64,000 nucleotides of DNA from Micromonospora sp. WMMA1947 (GCF_027497355.1 NZ_CP114909.1:3367001-3431000); one strand, 5' to 3'; positions 44,748-55,524 are shown, counted from the stretch's first letter. Notes: a model not told the origin generated them from the letters alone. Program-made: numbers and translations.

Positions 44748-45714
44748 ACCCGTCGCCGGGGGAGATCGACTCCACCCGTACGCCGGTCGCGGCGCCCAGC
44801 CCGCGCCGGGCCGCGTACGCGTCCTCCACCGTGCGCCGCACGCGGCCCGGTTCCCGGCGGATCTGTGCCGGCGTGAAGTGCAGGATGAGCACCCCGTGCC
44901 GGCTCAGCTCGTTGTGCCGGTCCAGCGTCCGCGCCCAGTCGTCCGGGCTGAGGTGGTACTCCCGCGAGTCGACCTCCAACGCCACCGCGCAGTCGGCGAG
45001 GTAGCCGTCCGGCGTCGGCAGGCGGGTGCCGTCGGCCGCCGACAGCCGCGGGTTCCACAGGATCTCGCCGAGCACACCGCTGCCGCCCAGGCACTCCCGC
45101 AGCTCCGTCTCGGGCGCCGAGCGGACCCCGTCGGTGATCTCGGCGAACGCCTTCCGGATCAGGGCGGTGCGGCTTCGCCGGGCCCGGCGGATCTCCGCGT
45201 CCAGGCTGTCCAGGTCGGTGAAACCGCGCTGCACGGCCTCGGCCACCGTCGCCCGTACCGGCCGCAGCCGGCGCAGGTCGCGGGCGGCGTCCACGACCGC
45301 CCGGGCGGGCGAGCACACCGGGTACAGCGCGGTCCGCCGGGCCCGCGGATCAAGCTCCAGGGCCCGCGCGATCACCGCGTGACCGGCCGATCGGCGCCGC
45401 ACGTGGTGCGGCAGGATCAGGTGTACGTCAGCGGTGCGCGGGCTGTACCGGAACCCGTACCAGGTCAGGGCGGCCAGGCCGGTGAGCTGCGCGTCGGCGC
45501 CCGCGTAGAGCGCCGCCGAGATGCGTCGCTGCTCGTCGGTGAGGGTGCCGGTGACGAGCGCGTACGTCGCCGGCAGGACCCGCTGCCACAGGCCGCGCCG
45601 GGTCTGCCGGTACAGGTACATGTCGTCGAATCCGACGCCGAGCAGCTGGGTCCGCGTGACGATCTGCTGCTGGCGTTCCGCCAGGTCGCTGAGCTCGCGT
45701 GGTTGTTCGGGCAT
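44743..45714 (-). CDS. AbiEi-like N-terminal domain / DUF559-like protein
   Basis: This 323-residue protein has an N-terminal winged-helix AbiEi antitoxin-like region (RQQQIVTRTQLLGVGF, residues 15-30) and a C-terminal domain with Glu202, PDGYLADCAVALEVD (Asp236/Asp241, Glu247, Asp249) that looks like the DUF559/Vsr endonuclease-like fold. Such fused proteins are common in actinobacteria and usually have no AbiEii toxin next door; none is seen here. The function is open, possibly a solitary DNA-binding or nuclease protein. Its TAA stop lies inside the family 1 repeat. Confidence 0.78.
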   Translation of the reverse strand: MPEQPRELSDLAERQQQIVTRTQLLGVGFDDMYLYRQTRRGLWQRVLPATYALVTGTLTDEQRRISAALYAGADAQLTGLAALTWYGFRYSPRTADVHLILPHHVRRRSAGHAVIARALELDPRARRTALYPVCSPARAVVDAARDLRRLRPVRATVAEAVQRGFTDLDSLDAEIRRARRSRTALIRKAFAEITDGVRSAPETELRECLGGSGVLGEILWNPRLSAADGTRLPTPDGYLADCAVALEVDSREYHLSPDDWARTLDRHNELSRHGVLILHFTPAQIRREPGRVRRTVEDAYAARRGLGAATGVRVESISPGDGC

Positions 45715-45830
45715 GCCCGGCAGCGTGCGCGATCGACCGATCCACGTTCCGGCCCGTGCGCCCGGCCTGTGGACAGCCTCCCCGGTTGTGGAGAACGCCC
45801 GCCGGGCGGGCCGGCTGTGATATGTGCCCT

Positions 45831-45886
45831 GTTAAGAAGGGGCCCCTGCTCTACCGGAGACGTTAAGAAGGGGCCCTTCCTTACAC
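45831..45886 (+). repeat. 56-bp repeat, family 1 copy at the dusB promoter
   Basis: It begins GTTAAGAAGGGGCCCC, and the second half reads GTTAAGAAGGGGCCCTTCC before TTACAC. TACACT at 45882-45887 is 6 nt before the dusB GTG, the same geometry as at the HIT gene. It lies between divergent genes. Confidence 0.85.
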
Positions 45887-45893
45887 TTGTGCG

Positions 45894-47057
45894 GTGACTG
45901 CCCCGACCCTGCCCGCGTTGACCATCGGCCCGCACCGGGTGTGGCCGCCGGTGGTGCTCGCGCCGATGGCCGGGATCACCAACGTCGGCTTCCGCCGGCT
46001 CTGCCGTGAGCAGGGCGGCGGCATCTACGTCTGCGAGATGATCACCACCCGTGCGCTCGTCGAGCGGAACCCGAAGACGCTGCGCATGATCGCCTTCGGC
46101 GCCGAGGAGCAGCCCCGCAGCCTCCAGCTCTACGGCACCGACCCGGAGATCACCGCCGCGGCCGTACGGATCGTGGTCGAGCGCGACCTTGCCGACCACA
46201 TCGACCTCAACTTCGGCTGCCCCGTGCCCAAGGTGACCCGCAAGGGCGGCGGCTCGGCCCTGCCGTGGCGCCGCCGGCTGTTCGCCCGGCTGGTCAGGGC
46301 CGCGGTGGACGCCGCGTCACCCGCCGGGGTGCCGGTCACCGTCAAGATGCGCAAGGGCATCGACGACGACCACCTGACGTACGTCGAGGCGGGGCTGGCC
46401 GCCCAGGACGCGGGCGTCGCGGCGGTCGCCCTGCACGGGCGTACGGCCGCGCAGCGCTACTCCGGCAACGCCGACTGGGACGCGATCGCCACGCTCAAGG
46501 CGGCGCTCGACGTGCCGGTGCTCGGCAACGGCGACATCTGGGAGGCCGACGACGCGCTGCGGATGGTCGCGCACACCGGCGTCGACGGTGTGGTGATCGG
46601 GCGTGGCTGCCTGGGCCGTCCGTGGCTGTTCGCCGACCTGGAGGCCGCGTTCAACGGGAGCGCCGAGCGGCGGCTGCCGAGCCTCGGCGAGGTGGCGGTG
46701 ACCATGCGCCGGCACGCCGAGCTGCTCGTGGAGCAGTTCGTGGCGGGCGCGCGCAACCCGGCCCGGGGCGAGCGGGACGGCTGCACCGACTTCCGCAAGC
46801 ACGTCGCCTGGTACCTCAAGGGCTTCCCGATCGGCAGCGAGCTGCGCCGCTCGCTCGCCATGATCGAGAGCCTGGCGCAGCTCGACGACCTGCTCGGCAA
46901 GCTCGACCCGGCCGTACCGTTCCCGGTGGAGAACCTCGGCCAGCCGCGCGGCCGCACCAACTCCCCGGGCAAGGTGTTCCTGCCCGACGGCTGGCTGGCC
47001 AGCCGCGACGACGACACCCCGCCGGACGGCGCCGAGCTGGAGGACTCCGGCGGCTGA
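45894..47057 (+). CDS. dusB: tRNA-dihydrouridine synthase DusB-type
   Basis: This 387-residue FMN enzyme has VVLAPMAGITNVGFRRLCRE at the N-terminus, the catalytic region DLNFGCPVPKVTRKGGGSAL with the conserved Cys, and GNGDIW and VIGRGCLGRPWLF for FMN and phosphate binding. It reduces uridines in tRNA. GTG 45894 is 6 nt after TACACT provided by a 56-bp repeat, so it is probably leaderless. A strong terminator follows. Confidence 0.95.
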   Translation: MTAPTLPALTIGPHRVWPPVVLAPMAGITNVGFRRLCREQGGGIYVCEMITTRALVERNPKTLRMIAFGAEEQPRSLQLYGTDPEITAAAVRIVVERDLADHIDLNFGCPVPKVTRKGGGSALPWRRRLFARLVRAAVDAASPAGVPVTVKMRKGIDDDHLTYVEAGLAAQDAGVAAVALHGRTAAQRYSGNADWDAIATLKAALDVPVLGNGDIWEADDALRMVAHTGVDGVVIGRGCLGRPWLFADLEAAFNGSAERRLPSLGEVAVTMRRHAELLVEQFVAGARNPARGERDGCTDFRKHVAWYLKGFPIGSELRRSLAMIESLAQLDDLLGKLDPAVPFPVENLGQPRGRTNSPGKVFLPDGWLASRDDDTPPDGAELEDSGG

Positions 47058-47068
47058 CCCGGATACTT

Positions 47069-47104
47069 CGAAGGGCCCGGCCCCCGTGGGGGCCGGGCCC
47101 TTCG
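47069..47104 (+). terminator. dusB terminator, strong hairpin
   Basis: The arms CGAAGGGCCCGGCCCCC and GGGGGCCGGGCCCTTCG (17 bp each) are perfect, with a 2-nt loop, 11 bp after the dusB stop. It also faces the convergent C39-like gene and may act in both directions. Confidence 0.9.
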
Positions 47105-47112
47105 GTGTTCGG

Positions 47113-47769
47113 TCAGGAGCTGTAGCCGCGGCTGGCGATCCAGCGGGCGAGCTCGTCGACGTCCATGCGGTAGGAGGCCTGGTTCGGGTTCGCCGAGTCG
47201 GCGATCGTCACGACCTTCCCGCCGTCGCGGTAGCCGACCACGCTGATGTAGTGGCCACCCTCGAAGGAGTGGGTGGTGCCGTCGGTGTCGGTGGCGGTGC
47301 CGGCGATGTTGGCCACCACGGCACGGCCGTCGTCCACCGTCTTGACCACGTCGGCGCGCAGCTTGTCGACCTTGTCGCGGTCGCGGGCCTTGTCCATGGG
47401 GATCTCGGTGGACTTGTAGACGTCCTTACCGGTCTCCTTGTTCAGGACGGGGGTGATGTCGTTGATGGAGTTGGTGCCGGCTTCAGTGGTGCCCATTTCC
47501 TCGGCCATGGCGTGCACGTCGATGTTCTTGCCCTGCACGCTCAGGGCGTTGCGGGCGGCGGCGGGGCCGCAGAAGTAGAAGTTCGGCTGCGCCTCGTAGC
47601 GCACGTCGAGTTCCCGCTCGCCGTGGCCCTTGCGGTCGGTGGTGACCTGGGCGGCGGCGCGCTCGGCCGGAGTGGCCTGGGCGGCGATGGCGGGGCCGGC
47701 GATGCCACCGGCGGTGGCGACGACACCAGCAGCGGTCAGAACGGTCTTGCGCAGCAGAGTGGTAGCCAT
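47113..47769 (-). CDS. secreted C39-family cysteine protease-like protein
   Basis: This 218-residue protein has a Sec signal peptide (LTAAGVVATAGGIAGPAIAAQ) and a papain-like C39 domain with catalytic Cys67 (FYFCGPAAARNAL), His173 (GGHYISVVGY) and Asp191 (IADSANPN). It is probably exported and acts outside the cell, with an unknown target. GAGAGG lies about 10 nt before ATG 47769. Upstream lies a 1-kb gap with two 56-bp direct repeats and several palindromes. Confidence 0.88.
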   Translation of the reverse strand: MATTLLRKTVLTAAGVVATAGGIAGPAIAAQATPAERAAAQVTTDRKGHGERELDVRYEAQPNFYFCGPAAARNALSVQGKNIDVHAMAEEMGTTEAGTNSINDITPVLNKETGKDVYKSTEIPMDKARDRDKVDKLRADVVKTVDDGRAVVANIAGTATDTDGTTHSFEGGHYISVVGYRDGGKVVTIADSANPNQASYRMDVDELARWIASRGYSS

Positions 47770-47880
47770 GATCAGTTGCCTCTCTGTCGGGGGTACGCGG
47801 CGATGGGGGATGCCGCGAAGAAAGATCAGGTGGCCCGGTATGTGCGTCGGGCCGGTGGCTCGCTCGGGCGGCCAGGGGGA

Positions 47881-48031
47881 CGGCCTGCTCCGGCGGCTCG
47901 GGGATGTAACGACCGGGGGTCCGGGGTCATTCCCGGGGTGCTGCCCGGCGGTGGGGCCCGCTCGACAGGCGCTGTCGGCCTGCTCGGCGGCCCGGGGGAT
48001 GTAACGACCGGCTTCCCGGCCTGATTCCCGG
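47881..48031. repeat. two 56-bp direct repeats upstream of the C39 gene
   Basis: Copies at 47881-47936 and 47976-48031 share CGGCCTGCTC, GATGTAACGACCGG and ATTCCCGG in the same order and spacing, 95 bp apart. Read toward the C39 gene, each carries CGTTACATC, which could be a -10 box. They may be tandem promoters or binding sites. Confidence 0.75.
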
Positions 48032-48361
48032 CCCGAGGGGGCGGGTGGTCGGCGGGTGCGGCGCGGTCTGCCATGTACAACGCCCCGCACCCACCCCCGA
48101 TTCCGCCCCACCGGTGACCCCGACCACCCGAAACCCGGACACCGACCCCACCCGCACCCGCCGCTGACGGACGACCCAGTCTGCCCAAGCCGACACCGAA
48201 CCCGTCTGCCCTCGCCGCAGCTACCCCGGCCCGGGCCGCACCGGGTCCGGCCCGCCCTAGGCGGTGTTTCGAGCCAACCCACTTGGCGCGCGGCGACTCC
48301 GCTTCGACCTCACCGCCCAGGGACACCGTCCCCGCCCCCAGGGCCGCCCCCACCACCCCGT

Positions 48362-48418
48362 TGATCAAGGAGTTTGTGTCCGTCTGGGGCCGTCCGCCCG
48401 ACACAAACCCCTTGACCA
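48362..48418. repeat. 57-bp palindromic repeat, family 4 copy 2
   Basis: The left arm is TGATCAAGGAGTTTGTGTCC, and the right arm ends GACACAAACCCCTTGACCA. The GCGTC/GACGC pair of copy 1 (32674) is GTGTC/GACAC here, so pairing is kept. The length is 57 bp in both. Confidence 0.85.
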
Positions 48419-48451
48419 CCGATGCGGTGGGAGGGGTGGCGCCGAGCTTTG

Positions 48452-48501
48452 AGATCTTGGTAGATCGGCGCCCCTCCGGGGACGGTTTCGTACCAAGATC
48501 T
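48452..48501. repeat. 50-bp palindromic repeat, family 2 copy D
   Basis: The outer arms are AGATCTTGG and CCAAGATCT, as in copies A and C. The inner part has diverged to GCGCCCCTCCGGGGAC but still folds. The length is 50 bp. Confidence 0.85.
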
Positions 48502-48647
48502 CGGCGATCGGAAGGGATCGCGCCCAACGAGGGGTGGCTGGACGCGCACCGCCCCGGATGAGGCAGCCGGTGGGCGTCGCCGGTGACGGTGAGCGGCTCG
48601 TCGGGCAGGTCGAGTTGCCAGCGGTGGTCGGGGCTGGCGACGTGGCG

Positions 48648-48708
48648 GTCGATCATGAAGTCGGCGGCGGAATGTGTCCGGATTGTCGCCGTCAACTTCA
48701 TGATCGAC
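48648..48708. repeat. 61-bp palindromic repeat, family 3 copy 2
   Basis: The left arm is GTCGATCATGAAGTCGGCGG, and the right arm ends GTCAACTTCATGATCGAC. It is the same length as copy 1 at 30321, with a compensatory T-A to C-G change in the outer stem. Confidence 0.85.
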
Positions 48709-48710
48709 GC

Positions 48711-48750
48711 GGGTCGGCGGGTCGGCGGGTCGGCGGGTCTGCGGGTCGGC
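48711..48750. repeat. octamer tandem repeat (GGGTCGGC) x5
   Basis: Five adjacent octamers occur, four identical and one with a single change (GGGTCTGC), directly after the family 3 palindrome. It is probably slippage-derived. Confidence 0.8.
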
Positions 48751-48796
48751 GCTCGGCGGGGTCGGCGGGCCACGCCGGGCGGCGCGGCCGTGCGGG

Positions 48797-50782
48797 TCAG
48801 GGGGTCGTGGGGATGGGGGTGGGCTGGGTGGGGATCTGGGCTGCGGTGGGGGGCCAGGGGATGTCGGGGGAGGGGTGGAAGGTGATGCCGGCGGTGGCCC
48901 AGCGCGGGCCGTGGCCGGCGAGCCGGCTGCGGAACCGGGACCAGTCGTGCGTCTCGCGCGGTGACCAGCCCAGCTCGGCGACGGCGGGCAGGCGCGGGAA
49001 GAGCATGAACTCGATCTCGGCCACCGTGGTGACCGACTCGGTCCACAGCGGCGCCTCCACGCCCAGCACGGCCTCGGCCGGTACGGCCCGCACGTGAGTG
49101 GCCGGGTCCCACTCGTACGCCCGGCGGACGTCGATCAGGCCCGCCCAGTCGTGTCCGATCGGGGTGTCCGGGGCGTACTTCATGTCCAGGTACGCGTGGT
49201 TGCCGGGGGAGAGGATGAGCCGGGCGCCCCGGCGTACCGCGTCGGCGGTCTCCGGGTCGTCGCCGTTCGTGCCCCACCACTGCAGGACGCGCCCGTCGAC
49301 GTGTTCGGCCGGGGCGAGCTGGTGCCAGCCGACGACGGTCTTGCCGGTGGCGGCGACCAGGCGCTGGGCCCGCGCCACGAACGCGCGGTAGCTGTCGGCC
49401 GGCACCTTGAACGCCTCGTCGCCGCCCAGGTGCAGCCACGGTCCGGGCGTCAGCGCGGCCACCTCACCGACGACGTCCGCGACGAAGGCGTACGTCCGCT
49501 CGTCGGCGGGGTCGACGTAGCTGAACCCGACCTCGGTGCCGGTGTACGGCGGCGGCGCGACCTTGCCGGGCGCCAGTTCGGGGTACGCGACCAGCGCCGC
49601 GTTGGTGTGGCCCGGCAGGTCGATCTCGGGCACCACCGTGACGTGTCGGCGGGCGGCGTACGTGACGATGCGGCGGTAGTCGTCGCGGGTGTACCAGCCG
49701 CCGGGGCCGCCGCCGACAGCTGTCGCCCCGCCGACCTCGGCGAGCCGGGGCCAGGAGTCGACGGCGATCCGCCAGCCCTGGTCGTCGGTGAGGTGCAGGT
49801 GCAGGTGGTTGAGCTTGTAGCGGGCCAGGTGATCGATCACCCGCAGCACGTCCCCGACCGGGAAGAAGTGGCGGGCGACGTCGAGCATGGCGCCCCGGTA
49901 GGGGAAGCGGGGCCGGTCGACGATCGTGCCGCCGGGCACCGCCCAGCGCACCGCGACAGCGGTCGGGTTCTCGATCGGCGCGGGTAGCAGCTGCCGCAGC
50001 GTCTGCGCGCCGTGGAACAGGCCGGCCGGGGTGGCCGCGGTGATCCGGACGCCGTCGGCGGTCACGTCGAGGCGGTAGCCCTCGTCCCCGAGCCCGGCGT
50101 CGTCCGGCGCAGCGGTGCGGGCCGTCGGGCCGGACGGCTCACCGCCCGCGACGTCCGCCGCCGCCCGGCCCGTGGACGCCGGCCCGCTCGCGACCGCGCT
50201 CGTGTCCGCCGCGGACAGCGGGAACGTCAGCAGGTCGCCCTCGCTGTCCGCCGGGGACAGCGTGAGCGTCAGCGGGTCGCCCTCGGGGGTGTCGGCGACC
50301 GGGAGCGGGAAGCCGGTGGCCGGGCGCAGCCAGCCGGCGAGCTGTTCGGCCACGTCCCGCCCGGCGGGGCTGACCCGCAGTACCGCGTCGGCGTTCAGCG
50401 TGAAGTCGCCGGCCGGGTCGGGGCGTACCTGTTCGGGCGCCGGCACCACGTCGCCGAGCCGGACCGGCGCCGGTCCGGCGAGCGCCCCGGCGGCCCGGCC
50501 CGCGGCGACCCGGGCCAGCTCGGCGGGGGACGTCGCCACACCCGGCAGGCCGTCGGCGGGCGTCACACCCGGCAGGCCGTCGGCGGGCGTCGTCGCAGTG
50601 GGCAGACCGGCGGAGGAGGGCGCCGCCGCATCGGGCAGGCCGGCGGAGGGCGACGCCGCGGCGGCCGGGGTGAGCGCGCCGGGCGAGGCCGCCTCCGAGA
50701 GCGTCGGGTCACCGGACGGGCTGGTGGGACGGGTGTCGGTCGGCTCCGGCCCGGTCTGCGGGGCGGCGGGGTTGGTCGGCAC
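48797..50782 (-). CDS. GH20 beta-N-acetylhexosaminidase
   Basis: This 661-residue enzyme has a GH20b domain (about 105-285) and a GH20 catalytic barrel. The barrel holds the Asp455-Glu456 pair in HLGGDEA and the conserved HLHLHLTDDQGWR. It removes terminal GlcNAc or GalNAc from chitin fragments or glycoconjugates. The first 100 residues are low-complexity (repeated TPADGLPGV and SAGLP), and an insert at about 166-230 contains a 14-residue tandem duplication (EGDPLTLTLSPADS then EGDLLTFPLSAADT). No signal peptide is visible, so it may act on imported substrates. GTG 50782 is uncertain. Confidence 0.88.
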   Translation of the reverse strand: MPTNPAAPQTGPEPTDTRPTSPSGDPTLSEAASPGALTPAAAASPSAGLPDAAAPSSAGLPTATTPADGLPGVTPADGLPGVATSPAELARVAAGRAAGALAGPAPVRLGDVVPAPEQVRPDPAGDFTLNADAVLRVSPAGRDVAEQLAGWLRPATGFPLPVADTPEGDPLTLTLSPADSEGDLLTFPLSAADTSAVASGPASTGRAAADVAGGEPSGPTARTAAPDDAGLGDEGYRLDVTADGVRITAATPAGLFHGAQTLRQLLPAPIENPTAVAVRWAVPGGTIVDRPRFPYRGAMLDVARHFFPVGDVLRVIDHLARYKLNHLHLHLTDDQGWRIAVDSWPRLAEVGGATAVGGGPGGWYTRDDYRRIVTYAARRHVTVVPEIDLPGHTNAALVAYPELAPGKVAPPPYTGTEVGFSYVDPADERTYAFVADVVGEVAALTPGPWLHLGGDEAFKVPADSYRAFVARAQRLVAATGKTVVGWHQLAPAEHVDGRVLQWWGTNGDDPETADAVRRGARLILSPGNHAYLDMKYAPDTPIGHDWAGLIDVRRAYEWDPATHVRAVPAEAVLGVEAPLWTESVTTVAEIEFMLFPRLPAVAELGWSPRETHDWSRFRSRLAGHGPRWATAGITFHPSPDIPWPPTAAQIPTQPTPIPTTP

Positions 50783-50892
50783 GGCGACGGCTCCGAGGGG
50801 TGTATTCGCGCGGGATATGGCAAAGGTCAGGTTCCGCGAGATGCAGTGACGTCAAGAGTACGAGGAGAAATGGAATTGCGTGATCGTGCTCG

Positions 50893-50906
50893 TGGAAGCG
50901 TTCCCA
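50893..50906 (-). promoter_or_regulatory. LacI-family operator candidate upstream of the GH20 gene
   Basis: TGGGAACGCTTCCA on the minus strand differs at two positions from the actinobacterial LacI/CebR-type box TGGGAGCGCTCCCA. It lies about 111 bp before the GH20 start. Sugar-dependent control is inferred; no LacI gene is in the window. Confidence 0.5.
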
Positions 50907-51018
50907 AAAACCCGTACGAACGCGGATTGTGGTGACCGTTGTGCCGAAAGTCACCGAACGCTCCCAGGTTTCTCCAAACTCGCCTAGCCTTCGCCCCACC
51001 GACGCTGACGAGCCGGGA

Positions 51019-51046
51019 TTGCCGGTGGTCACTACCGGGGTATGTC
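51019..51046 (+). promoter_or_regulatory. sigma-70-type promoter candidate of ppdK
   Basis: TTGCCG, 16 nt, TATGTC lies 48 bp before the GTG start of ppdK. It is the only good -35/-10 pair in this spacer on the plus strand. Confidence 0.4.
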
Positions 51047-51093
51047 CGAACTGAACCTTCGTTAAGTGTCAATGGCGCGCGTGGGAGGCTCTG

Positions 51094-53802
<2,709 letters not shown>

Positions 53803-53808
53803 CGAGGA

Positions 53809-53842
53809 CGCGGGGCCGCCGGTGTTCATCGACGGCCCCGCG
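53809..53842 (+). terminator. ppdK terminator hairpin
   Basis: The perfect 10-bp arms CGCGGGGCCG and CGGCCCCGCG enclose a 14-nt loop and start 7 bp after the ppdK stop. Confidence 0.75.
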
Positions 53843-53918
53843 TACGCCCGGCGCGCCTTTCCGGCTTCCTCGGCGTAACCTGAGCTTCCGCCGCGTGTCG
53901 ATCAGGAGGGGTGTCCAC

Positions 53919-54284
53919 ATGACCGCCGTCTGGGAGAACCTGGTAGTCGACGCCCGGGACCCGTCCCGGCTCGCCAGCTGGTGGGCGGAGGCGCTGGGCT
54001 ATCAGGTGATCACCGACAAGCCGGACGAGGTGGAGATCCGCCGGACCCCCGACACGCTGCCCGGTCTCGTCTTCGTCCCGGTCGCCGGGCCGAAGGAGGG
54101 AAAGAACCGGCTGCACATCGACCTGCGCCCGGCCGACATGGAGGCCGAGGTGGAGCGCCTTGTCGACATGGGCGCCCGGCACGTCGACATCGGCCAGGGA
54201 GACGTGGAGTGGACGGTGCTCGCCGACCCGGAGGGCAACGAGTTCTGCGTGTTGCGCCAACGCGGCAACGGTGACCGGGGCTGA
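53919..54284 (+). CDS. VOC-family (glyoxalase-like) protein
   Basis: This 121-residue protein has the vicinal oxygen chelate fold: VWENLVVDARDPSRLASWWAEALGY, then LHIDLRPADMEAEVERL, then LADPEGNEFCVL. It resembles the glyoxalase-like domain proteins common in actinobacteria. The typical metal ligands are His in LHIDL and Glu in GNEFCV. AGGAGGGG precedes ATG 53919. The dgt start overlaps its end by 14 bp, suggesting co-transcription. Confidence 0.87.
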   Translation: MTAVWENLVVDARDPSRLASWWAEALGYQVITDKPDEVEIRRTPDTLPGLVFVPVAGPKEGKNRLHIDLRPADMEAEVERLVDMGARHVDIGQGDVEWTVLADPEGNEFCVLRQRGNGDRG

Positions 54285-55506
54285 CGACGCGGCGCGGCTG
54301 GTCGACGAGGCGCCCAAGGACACCGGGTACGGCCGCTCGCCGTTCGAGCGGGACCGCGCCCGCGTACTGCACTCGGCGGCGTTCCGCCGGCTCGCCGCGA
54401 AGACCCAGGTGCACACCGCCGGCACGAACGACTTCCTGCGTACCCGGCTGACCCACTCGCTGGAGGTCGCGCAGATCGCCCGCGAGATGGGCGCCCGGCT
54501 GGGCTGCGACCCCGACGTGGTGGACACCGCCGGACTGGCCCACGACCTGGGCCACCCGCCGTTCGGGCACAACGGTGAGTACGCGCTGGACGAGCTGGCG
54601 GCCACCTGCGGCGGGTTCGAGGGCAACGCGCAGACACTGCGGGTGCTCACCCGGCTGGAGGCGAAGGTGCTCACCCCGGACGGGCGTTCGGCCGGGTTGA
54701 ACCTGACTCGGGCCGCGCTGGACGCGGTGAGCAAGTACCCGTGGCCGCGCCGCCCCGGCGAGCGCAAGTTCGGCGTGTACGCCGACGACCGCCTGGTCTT
54801 CGACTGGCTGCGTGAGGGCGCCCCGCCCGGCGAGCGCCGTTGCCTGGAGGCCCAGGTGATGGACTGGGCCGACGACGTGGCGTACTCGGTGCACGACGTC
54901 GAGGACGGCATCCACGGCGGGTACGTGGACCTGCGCCCGCTGCTGGCCGACCCGGACGAGCGGCGGGCGCTCTGCGCCGACGTGGCCGCCACGTACTCCG
55001 GCGAGGCGCCGGAGGACCTGGGCGAGGTGCTGGCCGACCTGCTCGCCGATCCGGTGCTCGCCCCGCTGGCCGCGTACGACGGCAGCCACCGTGCCCTCGC
55101 CGCGTTGAAGACCACCACGAGTGTGCTCACCGGCCGGTTCGTCTCCCGCGTGGTGGACGCCACGCAGCAGCGCCACGGTCCCGGTCCGCACCGCCGCTAC
55201 GCCGCCGACCTGGTGGTGCCGCGCCGGATCCGGGCGCAGTGTGCGCTGCTCAAGGGCATCGCGCTGCGGTACGTGATGCGCCGCCCCGGTGCCGAGGACC
55301 GCTACGCGCGGCAGCGCGACGTCCTGGCCGGGCTGGTCGCGGCGCTGCTGGACCGGGCGCCCGACGCGCTCGACCCGGTGTTCGCGCCGCTGTGGCGGGA
55401 GGCGGCGGACGACGCCGGGCGGCTGCGCGTGGTGGTCGACCAGGTCGCCTCGCTCACCGATCCGGCCGCGCTGGCCTGGCATGCCCGTCTGGTGTCGCCG
55501 AGCTGA
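54271..55506 (+). CDS. dgt: deoxyguanosinetriphosphate triphosphohydrolase-like protein
   Basis: This 411-residue HD-domain protein has RLTHSLEVAQIAREM (His of HD), GLAHDLGHPPFGHNGE (the HD pair) and DWADDVAYSVHDVEDG, all typical of the dGTPase family. It hydrolyses dNTPs to nucleosides and triphosphate. GTG 54271 lies inside the VOC gene. In actinobacteria dgt usually stands near dnaG, as it does here. Confidence 0.93.
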   Translation: MTGADDAARLVDEAPKDTGYGRSPFERDRARVLHSAAFRRLAAKTQVHTAGTNDFLRTRLTHSLEVAQIAREMGARLGCDPDVVDTAGLAHDLGHPPFGHNGEYALDELAATCGGFEGNAQTLRVLTRLEAKVLTPDGRSAGLNLTRAALDAVSKYPWPRRPGERKFGVYADDRLVFDWLREGAPPGERRCLEAQVMDWADDVAYSVHDVEDGIHGGYVDLRPLLADPDERRALCADVAATYSGEAPEDLGEVLADLLADPVLAPLAAYDGSHRALAALKTTTSVLTGRFVSRVVDATQQRHGPGPHRRYAADLVVPRRIRAQCALLKGIALRYVMRRPGAEDRYARQRDVLAGLVAALLDRAPDALDPVFAPLWREAADDAGRLRVVVDQVASLTDPAALAWHARLVSPS

Positions 55507-55524
55507 CCGGATCACCCCGCCGGA

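Larger units (their letters stand above)
47770..48796. other. 1-kb intergenic region rich in repeats
   Basis: There is no credible gene between the C39 protease start and the hexosaminidase end, which are both on the minus strand. The gap holds two 56-bp direct repeats (47881-48031), palindromes of families 4, 2 and 3 (48362, 48452, 48648) and an octamer array (48711-48750). Open frames here lack ribosome sites and conserved-looking protein. It is the longest gene-free stretch of the window. Confidence 0.75.
50783..51093. other. 311-bp divergent regulatory region (GH20 / ppdK)
   Basis: No convincing gene is seen. The region holds a LacI-type operator (50893-50906), a GGTGAC/GTCACC inverted repeat (50931-50955) and a sigma-70-like TTGCCG-N16-TATGTC (51019-51046) pointing to ppdK. 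It is less GC-rich than the coding DNA, as expected for promoters. Confidence 0.6.

Noticed and set aside
44743..45714. Complete type IV AbiE toxin-antitoxin system
   Set aside because: Only the AbiEi-like part is present; neighbours are glyS and dusB, with no AbiEii-like nucleotidyltransferase.
47770..48796. Mobile element or insertion sequence in the 1-kb gap
   Set aside because: No transposase frame, no matching terminal inverted repeats spanning the gap and no target duplication are visible; only short palindromes and direct repeats.
50870..50935. 21-codon frame after GAGGAG in the GH20/ppdK spacer
   Set aside because: The ribosome site is only 2 nt from the ATG and the frame covers a LacI-type operator, so translation is unlikely.
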